From CAYXSX01 sp964467925 (lineage in GTDB: Bacteria > Pseudomonadota > Alphaproteobacteria > Micavibrionales > Micavibrionaceae): a DNA stretch of 64,000 nucleotides. The DNA is taken from the NCBI GenBank assembly GCA_964467925.1, contig CAYXSX010000001.1, positions 124,001 to 188,000 of the forward strand, in the 5' to 3' direction. The position numbers and the translations under genes were made by a program. Positions 14,653-23,214 of this stretch are shown in pieces; position 1 is the stretch's first letter; each line of letters starts with the position of its first letter. The notes beneath the pieces are model-generated. The model made no database searches. It was given only the letters and a program-made list of their open reading frames with translations, and had not been told where the DNA came from.

Positions 14653-15156
14653 TTATTGCATAGCCGCTATGACAGGTGGCAGGTCGGAGATCACAGGCCT
14701 TGGATTTAAGCGACGTCTTAGGGCAATTAATTGCTCCAAATGGGGGGCATCCACTCTTTCGGCCAGACCTTGAAATTTCTCTGTCACCAATTCGTCCGGG
14801 AGCACCACAGGTGCATATATTTCAGCCACACACTCAGCTTCCTTGAGCGCAGCCAATAGAATGTCACAAATTTGTGCTACCGTTTGGTTAGGCAATATTA
14901 TATCTGGCTGTGTATCTCTAGCAGCGGCACCGTTTTCCACACAGCTTGCCTTGTAGAACGCAAGACGTTTTTTTGCTTGAGCCTCAAGCACCCTCACCCC
15001 GCGTAATTCAGAGCTTGTTATAAACCTTTTGATTTTCTTGTCCGCTAACTCGACTTCCGTGTAACGCAGTAGTCGGTCAAGTAAATCTTCGAGCGCCGCA
15101 TTAAAGGCTTTAAATTCATCAGGATGGTATGTGGGCAATCTGTTTGTTTTGGTCAT
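14653..15156 (-). CDS. hypothetical protein, 167 aa
   Basis: No family is recognised. The protein is soluble, with no signal peptide or membrane segment, and is predicted to be mainly helical; it has charged helices at both ends (FNAALEDLLDRLLRYTEVEL; LEQLIALRRRLNPRP) and Cys near residues 72, 96 and 109. Its stop codon is immediately upstream of the promoter of the 56-aa gene. Its base composition is slightly more A+T-rich than the neighbouring fur and prfC genes. A regulatory or plasmid-like accessory role is possible, but nothing in the sequence says so. Confidence 0.68.
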   Translation of the reverse strand: MTKTNRLPTYHPDEFKAFNAALEDLLDRLLRYTEVELADKKIKRFITSSELRGVRVLEAQAKKRLAFYKASCVENGAAARDTQPDIILPNQTVAQICDILLAALKEAECVAEIYAPVVLPDELVTEKFQGLAERVDAPHLEQLIALRRRLNPRPVISDLPPVIAAMQ

Positions 15157-15198
15157 GCAGTATAACTATAGACTTAAATAAATTATGTCAATAAAAAT

Positions 15199-15315
15199 CT
15201 AGAAGGTTTCCTGAATCTTCTGGCCGATATTCTCCATATCCTGCCCTACACCGTGGACTGTATTCCCGCAAGCCGACAAGCCGATAGCAACAAGAACAAG
15301 CAAAAGTTTCTTCAT
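15199..15315 (-). CDS. entericidin-like small lipoprotein, 38 aa
   Basis: A 38-residue reading frame starts with MKKLLLVLVAIGLSACGNTV, a lipoprotein signal with lipobox LSAC, and continues with HGVGQDMENIGQKIQETF. This matches the entericidin A/B family of tiny envelope lipoproteins (entericidin motif VxGxGxDxxxxGxxI). An AAGGA site lies upstream of the ATG. Family members have been linked to stress-induced lysis in E. coli; here the role is unknown. It precedes a DUF1491 gene on the same strand. Confidence 0.85.
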   Translation of the reverse strand: MKKLLLVLVAIGLSACGNTVHGVGQDMENIGQKIQETF

Positions 15316-15331
15316 TTCCCGATCCTTATCT

Positions 15332-15673
15332 TTAACCCTCGAACGGGTTTTGCTTTTCGCGGTCTTCGATCTCGATCACCCACATATCGGGATCACGCGA
15401 CACCGCCCGTTTAATATACGCGTCGGCCTCGGTGCAGGCAATATCCTCCTGCGCCATGGCCGCCATCCATTCCAGTTCGCCGGTCATGAAATTGCGCTGC
15501 TGGATCAGCAGGCGGCACGTCCCGTCGAGCGCGTCGATTTTCAGCAAGATAATGCCGGTGGAACGGTCACCTCTTTGCACCACGTAATAGGGTTTGCAGG
15601 CGGAATCTAACCCACGTAAATGTGCCTCCAGCCAGAGACCTACGGGAAGTTTATCGTTCATTGTTTTTGTCAT
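15332..15673 (-). CDS. DUF1491 family protein
   Basis: This 113-residue protein matches the alphaproteobacterial DUF1491 family, whose function is unknown: LPVGLWLEAHLRGL at the start, VVQRGDRSTGIILLKI, LDGTCRLL and a C-terminal DPDMWVIEIEDR. The ATG at 15673 or that four residues later may be used. It is small, cytoplasmic and often found near other housekeeping genes. It sits upstream of the entericidin-like gene. Confidence 0.87.
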   Translation of the reverse strand: MTKTMNDKLPVGLWLEAHLRGLDSACKPYYVVQRGDRSTGIILLKIDALDGTCRLLIQQRNFMTGELEWMAAMAQEDIACTEADAYIKRAVSRDPDMWVIEIEDREKQNPFEG

Positions 15674-15741
15674 AATCTTTTTCTTTACTACACTCTGCTT
15701 GAAGAATAGCGAGTTCTTTTTAAGGTCTCCACCCTCTCATC

Positions 15742-15808
15742 GTCATGCCCGTTTTATGCGGGCATCCGGATTCGTAAACACCAGACCCCCGCACAAGGCG
15801 GGGGTGAC
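15742..15808 (+). repeat. GTCATG...GTGAC palindromic element
   Basis: A 67-bp element has left hairpin ATGCCCG-TTTTA-TGCGGGCAT and right hairpin ACCCCCGC-ACAA-GGCGGGGGT. Ends are GTCATG and GGTGAC. It fills most of the gap between the DUF1491 gene and the small gene at 15830, both read leftwards. Confidence 0.85.
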
Positions 15809-15829
15809 GAAATTGCAAAATCATAAAAT

Positions 15830-16048
15830 TTAATGCGCGTGGCCCTGATTGATCCAGCTTTCGACAGTAAGCTGGGCATCCGATCCGGAATCCTCAGGAT
15901 GGTGATAGCGGTAAACGCGTACAGCAGCCTCAAGCGCGATATAACGCGGTTCGTCGCTCATGCCCGCATAGGTACGCATGACAGCGCCGTAGCATTTGCA
16001 GTCGGCGGCATTGCGCACGCCTTTTTCAACAGGAAGGTTACAGGACAT
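15830..16048 (-). CDS. small conserved-type hypothetical protein, 72 aa
   Basis: A 72-residue frame (start MSCNLPVEKGVRNAADCKC) lies two bases after fur on the same strand, so it is probably co-transcribed. The N-terminus has three Cys within 20 residues, a possible metal site; the C-terminus is rich in His (YRYHHPEDSG and GHAH at the end). These features suggest metal binding, in line with the Fur neighbour, but this is inference. I do not recognise a named family. Confidence 0.72.
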   Translation of the reverse strand: MSCNLPVEKGVRNAADCKCYGAVMRTYAGMSDEPRYIALEAAVRVYRYHHPEDSGSDAQLTVESWINQGHAH

Positions 16049-16050
16049 GA

Positions 16051-16464
16051 TTACTTCTTTTTGTCCTTGAGTTTTTTGCCGTAGAGCTCTAGACGATGAT
16101 CAATCAACTCGTAGCCCAGTTCTTCGGCGATTTTTATTTTCAGTTTTTCAAGCTCGTCATTCTGGAACTCGATCACCTTGCCGGTTTCAAGATCGACGAG
16201 GTGGTGGTGGTGGTCCCAATTCAGTTCGTAACGCGAATACCCCTCTTGAAATTCGTGTTTGATCACGAGGTCAAGCTCGTCCAGGAGACTGAGCGTACGG
16301 TAAACGGTGGCGATGGAAATCGAATCATCGAGGCCCTTGGCGCGCTCGTACACATCTTCGACGGAAGGGTGATCCTTGGCGCTGCCCAGAACACGCAAAA
16401 TGGTCTTGCGCTGGCCCGTCATTTTCAAACCGGCTTCAGCGCATCTTTCTTCCAATTCGGTCAT
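16051..16464 (-). CDS. fur: Fur family metal-responsive regulator
   Basis: The 137-residue protein has the Fur fold: winged helix (LKMTGQRKTILRVL, HPSVEDVYERAK, ISIATVYRTLSLL) and the metal site DHHHHLVDLETGKVIEF. The CxxC that binds structural zinc in E. coli Fur is absent (LVDLETG instead of LxCxxCG), a pattern seen in alphaproteobacterial Fur/Mur proteins that sense manganese or iron. Target genes cannot be told from the window. A small Cys/His-rich gene follows directly downstream. Confidence 0.92.
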   Translation of the reverse strand: MTELEERCAEAGLKMTGQRKTILRVLGSAKDHPSVEDVYERAKGLDDSISIATVYRTLSLLDELDLVIKHEFQEGYSRYELNWDHHHHLVDLETGKVIEFQNDELEKLKIKIAEELGYELIDHRLELYGKKLKDKKK

Positions 16465-16534
16465 GGAAACCTCCTGATCGTGTAATTTACTTTAGAGCCG
16501 AAGCATACGACTATTAAACGTGCCATGCAAGATT

Positions 16535-18049
16535 TTAAGACTTCCGCACGCGGCGGCGAGGAAAACGCACATAGACTTTCGTGCCCTTGCCTTCCTCCGA
16601 TTCCAGCGCCATTTCGCCGCCGTGAAGCTCTATCATCGCCTTGGCAAGCGGGAGGCCGAGCCCCGTTCCCTGATGGCGGGCGTCTTCGGGATTGTCGGAA
16701 ACCTGACCGAAGGGTTCGAGCGCACGGGCGATTTTTTCCTTCGCAATCCCTACCCCTTCGTCGATCACGACAACCTCCATCTCGCCGTCTTTCATTTCAT
16801 GTGCCTCGACATTGACCTTACCCCCTTTGCGCGAAAACTTCACGGCGTTGGTAATAAGGTTGATCAGTATCTGGCGCACGAGACGCTCATCAGCATAGAG
16901 ACGAGGCAGGTTCGGCGCGATGGATGTCTCCATTTTAAGATCGCTGCCAAACGCGCGCGAAGCGACCATGCGCATGACCGATTTAATGAGGCCGCCGACA
17001 TCGACCTCGCTTTCGTCGAGCTCCATCTTTCCGGCCTCGATCTTGGACATGTCGAGAACCTCGTTAATAATGTCGAGCAAGTGCCGTGCGCTTAAGTGCA
17101 TGTCGTTCAGATATTCATCGTATTTATCATGACCGACAGGGCCAAATGTATGTTTGAGCATCATCTCGGAAAACCCGATAATGGCGTTCAGCGGCGTGCG
17201 CAGCTCATGCGACATATTGGCAAGGAAGGTCGATTTGGCGCGGTTGGCGGTATCGGCCTGATCCTTGGCAAGGCGTAAGGACTGCTCCATCTGTTTGCGC
17301 AAAGTAATATCGACCACGGTGGTGACCTGGAACCTGCGCTTCTGGCTAAGCTCCAGCGTGGCGGTGGTGTACATGACGTTGGAGATGCTGCCGTCCTTGC
17401 GGATAATTTTGAGCTCGCCGGAGCCCTGTACGCCGCTGCGGATAAATTCATCATGGCGGGCGCGGATATCGTCCCGTTCATCCGGCGTCACAAGATCGGC
17501 AAGATCAGCGTTTACAAGCTCGTCCCGCGCCCAGCCGTATATGCGCACGAAACTCTCGTTCACCCGCACGATGCGGCTCTTGTGATCGGTGACGACAATC
17601 CCGATCTCGCTGACATCGAAGACGGAGGATAAAAGCGAAACGGCGTCATCACGCTCGCGCTGAAGCACGGATTGATCGGAGGTATCGGGCTGGCCCAGAA
17701 TATCGAGCGCCACGACCTCGCCATCCTCGATGATCGGCGCGATAAAAAAACTGTGAACGCGCAAGACGCCCGGCATACCCGGAAGAGCGCGAATGCTTAC
17801 CGGCTGGGCGTGGGAATAAGCAACCTTGAAGGATTGTTCGAAATGGCGCGCGACATCCATATTCATGAATTGGGAAAGCTCGCGCCCCACGACCTGCCCC
17901 TCCTCCATGTCGAAATAATCGAGCGCCAGATCATTGGCATCGGTCACGTAAAAATGGGTTTTATCACGCGGAGAAACAAGAAAGCGCGGAACCTGCATCG
18001 CTTTGAACAGCGCCTCGTAATCTGTTTTTTTTGTTTTGGCTTCCGGCAC
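16535..18049 (-). CDS. PAS-domain sensor histidine kinase
   Basis: A 504-residue hybrid-free kinase with two PAS modules (about 15-120 and 140-255), a HisKA domain with the phosphoacceptor His281 in FLANMSHELRTPLNAIIGF, and a C-terminal HATPase with N box NLITNAVKFSRKGG, G1 VIDEGVGI and G2 GTGLGLPLAK. There is no transmembrane segment, so sensing is cytoplasmic, probably by a cofactor or small ligand in PAS. It is preceded by a degenerate GGDEF gene 26 bp upstream, with which it probably forms a signalling unit. No response regulator is adjacent, so the partner is unknown. This layout recalls PleC/DivJ-like cytoplasmic kinases of alphaproteobacteria. Confidence 0.93.
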   Translation of the reverse strand: MPEAKTKKTDYEALFKAMQVPRFLVSPRDKTHFYVTDANDLALDYFDMEEGQVVGRELSQFMNMDVARHFEQSFKVAYSHAQPVSIRALPGMPGVLRVHSFFIAPIIEDGEVVALDILGQPDTSDQSVLQRERDDAVSLLSSVFDVSEIGIVVTDHKSRIVRVNESFVRIYGWARDELVNADLADLVTPDERDDIRARHDEFIRSGVQGSGELKIIRKDGSISNVMYTTATLELSQKRRFQVTTVVDITLRKQMEQSLRLAKDQADTANRAKSTFLANMSHELRTPLNAIIGFSEMMLKHTFGPVGHDKYDEYLNDMHLSARHLLDIINEVLDMSKIEAGKMELDESEVDVGGLIKSVMRMVASRAFGSDLKMETSIAPNLPRLYADERLVRQILINLITNAVKFSRKGGKVNVEAHEMKDGEMEVVVIDEGVGIAKEKIARALEPFGQVSDNPEDARHQGTGLGLPLAKAMIELHGGEMALESEEGKGTKVYVRFPRRRVRKS

Positions 18050-18075
18050 GTTCGTTTCTTTTAGATGTTATCTGG

Positions 18076-18861
18076 TTAGCTCTTATGCTCCGACACAAAA
18101 CGCTGTAGGGGACTGATATCATGGCATTCCACGATAACGCCCTTTTGATCGCCGTGAAACGAATAAAGGTCGTGGCGCAGATATTCCAGAAGCTGCGGCA
18201 ATTCTTCACCCGGCGGCGGTTCAGAGAGGCAGCTTGAAACCGTTACCCCCTCACCCTTCTCTTCCAAAAGACGGTTAAGGCGTTCCAGCCCCGCCATTGC
18301 GCCTGCGCGGTCGGTCTGTTTCAGGCACATCACGAATTCATTTTCGCCGATATAATAAGCTTCGTCGAAATTACGCATGGATTTTTTCATGGTCGCGCCC
18401 AGCATTTGCAGCACATCGTCCTTTTCTTTTTTAAGGTCCTCAAAACCGTCAATGGCAATCAAAGCAATGCAGAATTGTTTACCGTCGCGGGTCAGGCGCT
18501 CCATCTCGATTTTGTAATCGCGGGCCAGAAGGTCGGGCTGCCCCAGCCCTGTCACAGGTTCACGGGCTTCCATAGCGAGAACGGCTTGACGCTCCGCATT
18601 ACGAAGCTCGCGGATGAACTCTCCGTGGAGTTTTGCAAATTCTTCCAGATCGTCGGAAACGCGCATATCTTTCAGGGACTGGTAAAGTGAGGCAAGGGTT
18701 TCGCGCCGTTCTTCCTCCCCCTTGATCCATTCTTCGAATCCGGTGGGCATCGGCGCAGCGGTATTGCCCGCCACAATGCCGTAAAACCATGCCAGATGTT
18801 CATCGAGAATCTGGAAGATGCTTTTGGCCTGTTTATTGAAATTTCTTAAATTTATATCCAT
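18076..18861 (-). CDS. degenerate GGDEF-domain protein
   Basis: From the ATG at 18861 (a GTG one codon earlier is less likely) the product is 261 residues. The N-terminal 110 residues are helical; the C-terminal part has the GGDEF fold: LTRDGKQFCIALIAIDGF, then YYIGENEFVMCLKQ where the catalytic GG(D/E)EF is replaced by GENEF. Key metal and substrate residues are therefore altered, so diguanylate cyclase activity is doubtful and a c-di-GMP or GTP sensing role is more likely. It is co-transcribed with the PAS kinase immediately downstream. Confidence 0.85.
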   Translation of the reverse strand: MDINLRNFNKQAKSIFQILDEHLAWFYGIVAGNTAAPMPTGFEEWIKGEEERRETLASLYQSLKDMRVSDDLEEFAKLHGEFIRELRNAERQAVLAMEAREPVTGLGQPDLLARDYKIEMERLTRDGKQFCIALIAIDGFEDLKKEKDDVLQMLGATMKKSMRNFDEAYYIGENEFVMCLKQTDRAGAMAGLERLNRLLEEKGEGVTVSSCLSEPPPGEELPQLLEYLRHDLYSFHGDQKGVIVECHDISPLQRFVSEHKS

Positions 18862-18892
18862 CACCCCATCAGTATAGCAAAAGCGGCGGCAG

Positions 18893-20068
18893 CTAGGCGA
18901 GCCATTCTTTTTCCAACTGATCGAGCGTTCCGGTTTTTATCGCCGCGCGGACCTCGCGCATCAGGCGATTGATGGTGGCCACGTTATGCTGGGCCAAAAT
19001 CTGCATGCCCAGTATCTCACCCGCCTTGAACAGATGGTGGATATAAGCCTTGGAAAATTGCGCCGAAGCGGGAATTTTCTGTGCCGGATCGAGGGGGCTG
19101 TCGTCGTCCCGGAACCTTGCATTGGTCAAGTTGATCGTCTCGCCCGGCTGCCCCTTTAGCAGCGCCGCGCCATGACGGGCAAGACGGGTAGGAATGACGC
19201 AATCAAAGGTATCGATGCCCATGCGCACGAAGGTGAAAATATCTTTCATCTGACCGATACCGAGGAAATGAACGGGGCGCGAAGGATGGATATAAGGCGC
19301 GGCGCCACCCACAACATCGCGCATTTCCGCATCGCTGCCGCCCAGACACCCGCCAATGGCGGTACCGAAAAACGGGCGGTCCGCTGTATATTCTGCGCTG
19401 ATCCGGCGTAAATCGGTATGTACGCCGCCCTGAACGATGCCATAGAGCCCTTGCGCGCCATTATCATGACGCTCGAACTCCGCCAGACAGCGGTCGCCCC
19501 AGCGCATGCTCATGAGCATGGAACGTTCTGTGTACGCTTTATCCACATGGTAAGGCGTACACTCGTCAAACTGCATCAATAAATCCGCACCCAGCTTACG
19601 TTGTATCTCCATCGAGCTTTCGGGAGTGAGTTTGATTTTAGAGCCGTCCACATAGGAACGGAAAACGCAGCCCTCTTCGGTAATGCTGATCAGGCTTTTA
19701 TTGTCATGGCCGCCGCCCTTACCCTTAATCTCGTTGGCCATCGTGCCCTCGCCCAGCGAAAACACCTGAAAGCCCCCGCTATCCGTTAAAAGCGGGCCGT
19801 CCCAGCCCATGAATTTATGAAGCCCGCCCATTTTTTCTACCAGATCCGCGCCGGGCTGGAGCATCAAATGATATGTGTTGGAAAGGATGATATCGGTCTT
19901 AGCCTCACGCATTTGCGCTGGAGAAAGCGCCTTAATCGCCGCTTTTGTGCCGCAAAAGATGTAATTCGGTGTCTCAATAGCGCCATGCGGCGTGGTTAAA
20001 CGCCCCAAACGCGCCCCGCTTTTGTCTTTATGGGTGATTTCGAATGAAAAATTGGGGTAAGTCAGCAT
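18893..20068 (-). CDS. tgt: tRNA-guanine transglycosylase (Tgt) lacking the zinc cysteines
   Basis: This 391-residue TIM-barrel enzyme exchanges G34 for preQ1 (queuosine pathway). Catalytic motifs are present: LTDSGGFQVFSLG, GLYGIVQGG, MQFDECTPY, and GIDTFDCVIPTR with the nucleophile aspartate. In known enzymes a CxCxxC motif plus a His binds structural zinc; here the aligned segment (near 19062-19084) reads LDPAQKIPASAQFSKAY, so all three cysteines are gone although the later His (AQHNV) remains. PTRNARNG is also changed to PTRLARHG. It may be an altered but working enzyme or a paralogue with another base specificity. Start is at ATG 20068, next to an ACGCAAAG repeat. Confidence 0.88.
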   Translation of the reverse strand: MLTYPNFSFEITHKDKSGARLGRLTTPHGAIETPNYIFCGTKAAIKALSPAQMREAKTDIILSNTYHLMLQPGADLVEKMGGLHKFMGWDGPLLTDSGGFQVFSLGEGTMANEIKGKGGGHDNKSLISITEEGCVFRSYVDGSKIKLTPESSMEIQRKLGADLLMQFDECTPYHVDKAYTERSMLMSMRWGDRCLAEFERHDNGAQGLYGIVQGGVHTDLRRISAEYTADRPFFGTAIGGCLGGSDAEMRDVVGGAAPYIHPSRPVHFLGIGQMKDIFTFVRMGIDTFDCVIPTRLARHGAALLKGQPGETINLTNARFRDDDSPLDPAQKIPASAQFSKAYIHHLFKAGEILGMQILAQHNVATINRLMREVRAAIKTGTLDQLEKEWLA

Positions 20069-20092
20069 TTTTTATCTTTAAAATCGAAAAAA

Positions 20093-20167
20093 TTAAAACG
20101 CAAAGGACGCAAAGGGCGCAAAGTTTTTATTGTTTTTACTTCGCGTACTCTGTGCACTTTGCGTTTC
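20093..20167 (+). repeat. ACGCAAAG inverted repeat upstream of tgt
   Basis: The left arm (20093-20123) has the unit ACGCAAAGG three times; the right arm (20138-20167) is the imperfect complement (TTCGCGTACTCTGTGCACTTTGCG); a 14-bp T-rich loop lies between. The repeat occupies the 5' end of the tgt transcript. The same type is nested in the repeat upstream of prfC. Confidence 0.88.
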
Positions 20168-20198
20168 AAAAAACAAAAGCCCACCAGAGGCGGGCTTT
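20163..20198 (-). terminator. rho-independent terminator of rpmB
   Basis: Downstream of rpmB on its strand a stem AAAGCCC/GGGCTTT (20192-20198 with 20176-20182, plus extra CC-GG pairs) is followed by a T-rich tract (TTTTGTTTTTTG). The position 20-60 bp after the rpmB stop and the classical structure support termination before the repeat and tgt. Confidence 0.85.
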
Positions 20199-20221
20199 AA
20201 AAATTCGTTATTCCACCAGAC

Positions 20222-20515
20222 TTACGCAGATTTTGCGGCCAAAGCGGCTTCCAGCTGTGCCTTGTAGGGGCGCAGAGCGGGATCCAGCTTGGATTTGGCA
20301 GTGCCGGCCAAAAACGCATCAAGGCCGCCCTTGTGCTCTACCGTGCGAAGGCCGTCTGTGCTTACGCGCAGCTTTACCCAGCGGGCAAGTGCTTCGCTGT
20401 AAAGCGATGTATCCTGAACATTGGGCAGGAAACGGCGGCGTGTCTTGTTATGGGCGTGGGAAACGTTGTTTCCGCTCATTACGCCTTTTCCTGTAATCAT
20501 GCAACGGCGGCTCAT
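20222..20515 (-). CDS. rpmB: 50S ribosomal protein L28
   Basis: From the ATG at 20515 (GAGGA site upstream) the product is 97 residues, with typical L28 sequence MSRRCMITGKGVMSGNNVSH, then NKTRRRFLPNVQ and the strand LRVSTDGLRTVE. An upstream in-frame extension to 20584 is not supported. The protein binds 23S rRNA in the large subunit. It is followed by its own terminator. Alphaproteobacterial L28 is about 95-100 residues, as here. Confidence 0.97.
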   Translation of the reverse strand: MSRRCMITGKGVMSGNNVSHAHNKTRRRFLPNVQDTSLYSEALARWVKLRVSTDGLRTVEHKGGLDAFLAGTAKSKLDPALRPYKAQLEAALAAKSA

Positions 20516-20590
20516 GGGCTCATCCTCTTCGTTGGGTAATTTAAAATCTGCAGGAAAATAAGCCACCGCGGCTCTATAAGTCAAGTCTTT

Positions 20591-21634
20591 TTAACCGAAT
20601 AATTTTCCGGCCCATAAATAAGCGCCGCAAAGGCTCGCCACGAACAGCAGATGCGCCATGACATTAATATATATGGCACGGCGCAAGTGTTTATGGTCGG
20701 TCTTGGCGCTGGCCTTATCGGGCCCCACCCAGACATTTTTGATGGCCGAGCCGCCCAGATCCTGCTTCGGCCCGCCGATAGAGAGATTCAGCGCATAGGC
20801 CATAGCCGTCATGGGCGCACCGCCCTGATCGTACGGAGCTTTGTTCTTGGCCATGATCCAGGCGGGAATCGCATCGCGCATTTTCACGGTCGGGGTAAAA
20901 GTGGCGGCCAGAGTGATCAGCATTCCAGCAAAAAGCGAGGGGATAAAGCCCATAAGCCGTTCCAGCGCCAGCATGGATTCGCCAAAACCCTTGGTAAAGC
21001 CGTTTTTGCCGAACCGCCATGCGAGGGCGGCAAGCGTGGCATATATAAAGGCAGCCGGAAAACCGCCGATCAAAAACCAAAAAACGGGCGCAACCATGCC
21101 CTTATCGAAGCTGCGCGCGGCCAGCCCCACCCCCGTGCGGGTAATACCGAATTCATCCACGCTGTTGAGATTAATACGGGTTGTGCACGAAATGGCGTAA
21201 TAAGCCCCCTTACCCACCGTTTTCTTTTCGATGGCGAAATAAAACTTAAGCAGGGAATACCAGATTGTGCCCGAGGTTATGAGCGCAGAAAGCAGCAAAA
21301 CATAAGAAAAACCATATAAATGATAGGAATCGGCGGCAATTTCGAGGTATTTCGAGGCCAAAATGCTCAAAACCAGCATAAAAGCGGTAAAAATAAAGCC
21401 ACGAAACAGCAAATCGGTGCGGGAACGATGCAATCTATCCAACCTATCGCCAAAACCGCCGATAATTTTGTCAAAAACCACCCAGAACGCGGGGTAAGCA
21501 TTGCCCATGAGCGGGCCGGTGATCATGCCCACGACTGCACTAAGGGCCATAGCGGCGAGCACGAGCGGAATTCGGTCGGGATCAAACAGAGACTCTTGCC
21601 AATGGGCGTAAAAATCTGCAGGATTAAAATTCAA
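20591..21634 (-). CDS. CobD/CbiB-family membrane protein
   Basis: The 347-residue protein has about five to six hydrophobic segments and matches the CobD/CbiB family (adenosylcobinamide-phosphate synthase): APVFWFLIGGFPAAFIYATLAALAWRFG corresponds to the family APLFYxxLGG block, and GGAPMTAMAYALNLSIGGP to the NAGWPxAAMAGALGxxLGGP block. No other cobalamin genes are in the window, and the sequence is divergent from typical CbiB. It may make an aminopropanol-type linkage in a pathway encoded elsewhere or have been recruited to another role. The fit to the family is good by eye; the specific reaction is uncertain. Confidence 0.75.
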   Translation of the reverse strand: MNFNPADFYAHWQESLFDPDRIPLVLAAMALSAVVGMITGPLMGNAYPAFWVVFDKIIGGFGDRLDRLHRSRTDLLFRGFIFTAFMLVLSILASKYLEIAADSYHLYGFSYVLLLSALITSGTIWYSLLKFYFAIEKKTVGKGAYYAISCTTRINLNSVDEFGITRTGVGLAARSFDKGMVAPVFWFLIGGFPAAFIYATLAALAWRFGKNGFTKGFGESMLALERLMGFIPSLFAGMLITLAATFTPTVKMRDAIPAWIMAKNKAPYDQGGAPMTAMAYALNLSIGGPKQDLGGSAIKNVWVGPDKASAKTDHKHLRRAIYINVMAHLLFVASLCGAYLWAGKLFG

Positions 21635-21733
21635 TGATTTCAGTTTCCTAATAGGTTTTTTGCTGCACTTGCGAAAAATTTAAGTTTTTTCCGCTAAATT
21701 GGATTATATATGTAAGGGTAAAAGGAATAAAGC

Positions 21734-23116
21734 ATGCTCTATCATCTGTACGACTTACAACATGCGATGATCACACCTCTACGGTTGCAGGCCGAGGCCA
21801 TGCGCTATGTGATGCAAAATCCGTGGAACCCGCTTTCCCATACCTCTATGGGCCGAACGCTGGGCGCCGCCGCCGAGCTTACCGAGCGTGTGACGCGGCG
21901 CTTCGGCAAGCCTGCTTTCGGCCTGAAGGAAACCGTGATCGACGGCAAAACCGTCGAAGTCACCGAAAAAATCGTGGTGGAAAAGCCCTTTGGCCGTCTT
22001 TTGAATTTCAAACGCAACGTCAAGCGCAACGACCCTCAGGTTTTACTGGTCGCGCCGATGTCGGGCCACTACGCCACACTTCTGCGCGGTACAGTGGAGG
22101 CGCTTTTGCCCCATCACAACGTTTTCATCACCGATTGGGAGGATACACGCCAGATCCCACTATCCAAGGGTAAATTCAACCTCGACAGCTATATAACCTA
22201 TTTGCGCGAGTTTATGTCGCTGCTCGGCCCTAACACGCATTTGATCGCGGTGTGCCAGCCCGCCGTGCCCGTACTCGCGGCAGTATCGTTGATGGCCACT
22301 GACAAAGACCCGAACCAGCCCGCGAGTATGACGTTAATGGGCGGACCGATCGATACCCGCGTGTCCAAGACGGCTGTGACCGAACTGGCCGAGCAGCGCC
22401 CCCTGCAATGGTTTGAACAGGCCGCAGTGCATGAGGTTCCGTTCTATTACCCCGGCGCGTTCCGGCGCGTTTATCCCGGCTTCCTGCAACTTGGCGGGTT
22501 CATGTCGATGAATTTGGACCGCCATGTGGGCTCACATTTACAATTTTTCCATCACCTTGTGGATGGAGACGGCGACGGCGCCGAAGCGCACCGAAAGTTT
22601 TACAACGAATACATGTCGGTGATGGACATTCCGGCGGAGTTTTATCTTCAGACCGTGGAAACCGTGTTCCAGCGTCATCTTTTGCCGCGCGGCATGATGA
22701 AATGGCGCGACCCCTTAAGCGATAAATTGATGGACGTACGCCCGCGCGACATCACCCACACCGCTCTTTTGACTATTGAGGGAGAGCTTGACGATATTTC
22801 CGCCCGCGGCCAGACCACGGCGGCTCACGAGCTTTGCATCACCCTGCCCCAACGCAAACAATTCCACCATTTCCAGCTTAAAACCGGGCATTACGGCATC
22901 TTCAACGGGCGGCGCTGGCGCGAACAAATCATGCCGCGCATCCGCCATTTCATCCGCGAATTCGATGCGGGTTGCGATGATATCCCCAAGAAAGATCTGG
23001 AGGCCGTTCCCGACCTTGCCCCGACCAGATACAACCGCGACGAACACGGCATCGCGGCTACACGCCGCTGGCTGCGCGACCATCAGGAACAGAGCTATAA
23101 GGAAAACGTGGAATAG
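21734..23116 (+). CDS. phaZ: intracellular polyhydroxyalkanoate depolymerase PhaZ
   Basis: The 460-residue alpha/beta hydrolase degrades stored poly-3-hydroxybutyrate granules. The nucleophile is Cys174 in LIAVCQPAVPVLA, the acid lies in TIEGELDDISARGQT, and the base in KTGHYGIFNGRRW. These match the TIGR01849/PhaZ family of alphaproteobacteria, which uses a Cys rather than a Ser. There is no signal peptide, consistent with the cytosol. A patatin-like gene follows about 100 bp downstream. Confidence 0.94.
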   Translation: MLYHLYDLQHAMITPLRLQAEAMRYVMQNPWNPLSHTSMGRTLGAAAELTERVTRRFGKPAFGLKETVIDGKTVEVTEKIVVEKPFGRLLNFKRNVKRNDPQVLLVAPMSGHYATLLRGTVEALLPHHNVFITDWEDTRQIPLSKGKFNLDSYITYLREFMSLLGPNTHLIAVCQPAVPVLAAVSLMATDKDPNQPASMTLMGGPIDTRVSKTAVTELAEQRPLQWFEQAAVHEVPFYYPGAFRRVYPGFLQLGGFMSMNLDRHVGSHLQFFHHLVDGDGDGAEAHRKFYNEYMSVMDIPAEFYLQTVETVFQRHLLPRGMMKWRDPLSDKLMDVRPRDITHTALLTIEGELDDISARGQTTAAHELCITLPQRKQFHHFQLKTGHYGIFNGRRWREQIMPRIRHFIREFDAGCDDIPKKDLEAVPDLAPTRYNRDEHGIAATRRWLRDHQEQSYKENVE

Positions 23117-23214
23117 CCTGCGGCCATTTGAAATAATATTTCAAATAGTTGCGGCGCTGCAGCACATTTACCCCCTGTTTCCGCCATGCGGTTGTTATTT
23201 AATATCCTGGAACG

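Noticed and set aside
20651..21319. 222-codon plus-strand frame opposite the CobD-like gene
   Set aside because: Antisense shadow of a membrane protein with good family match.
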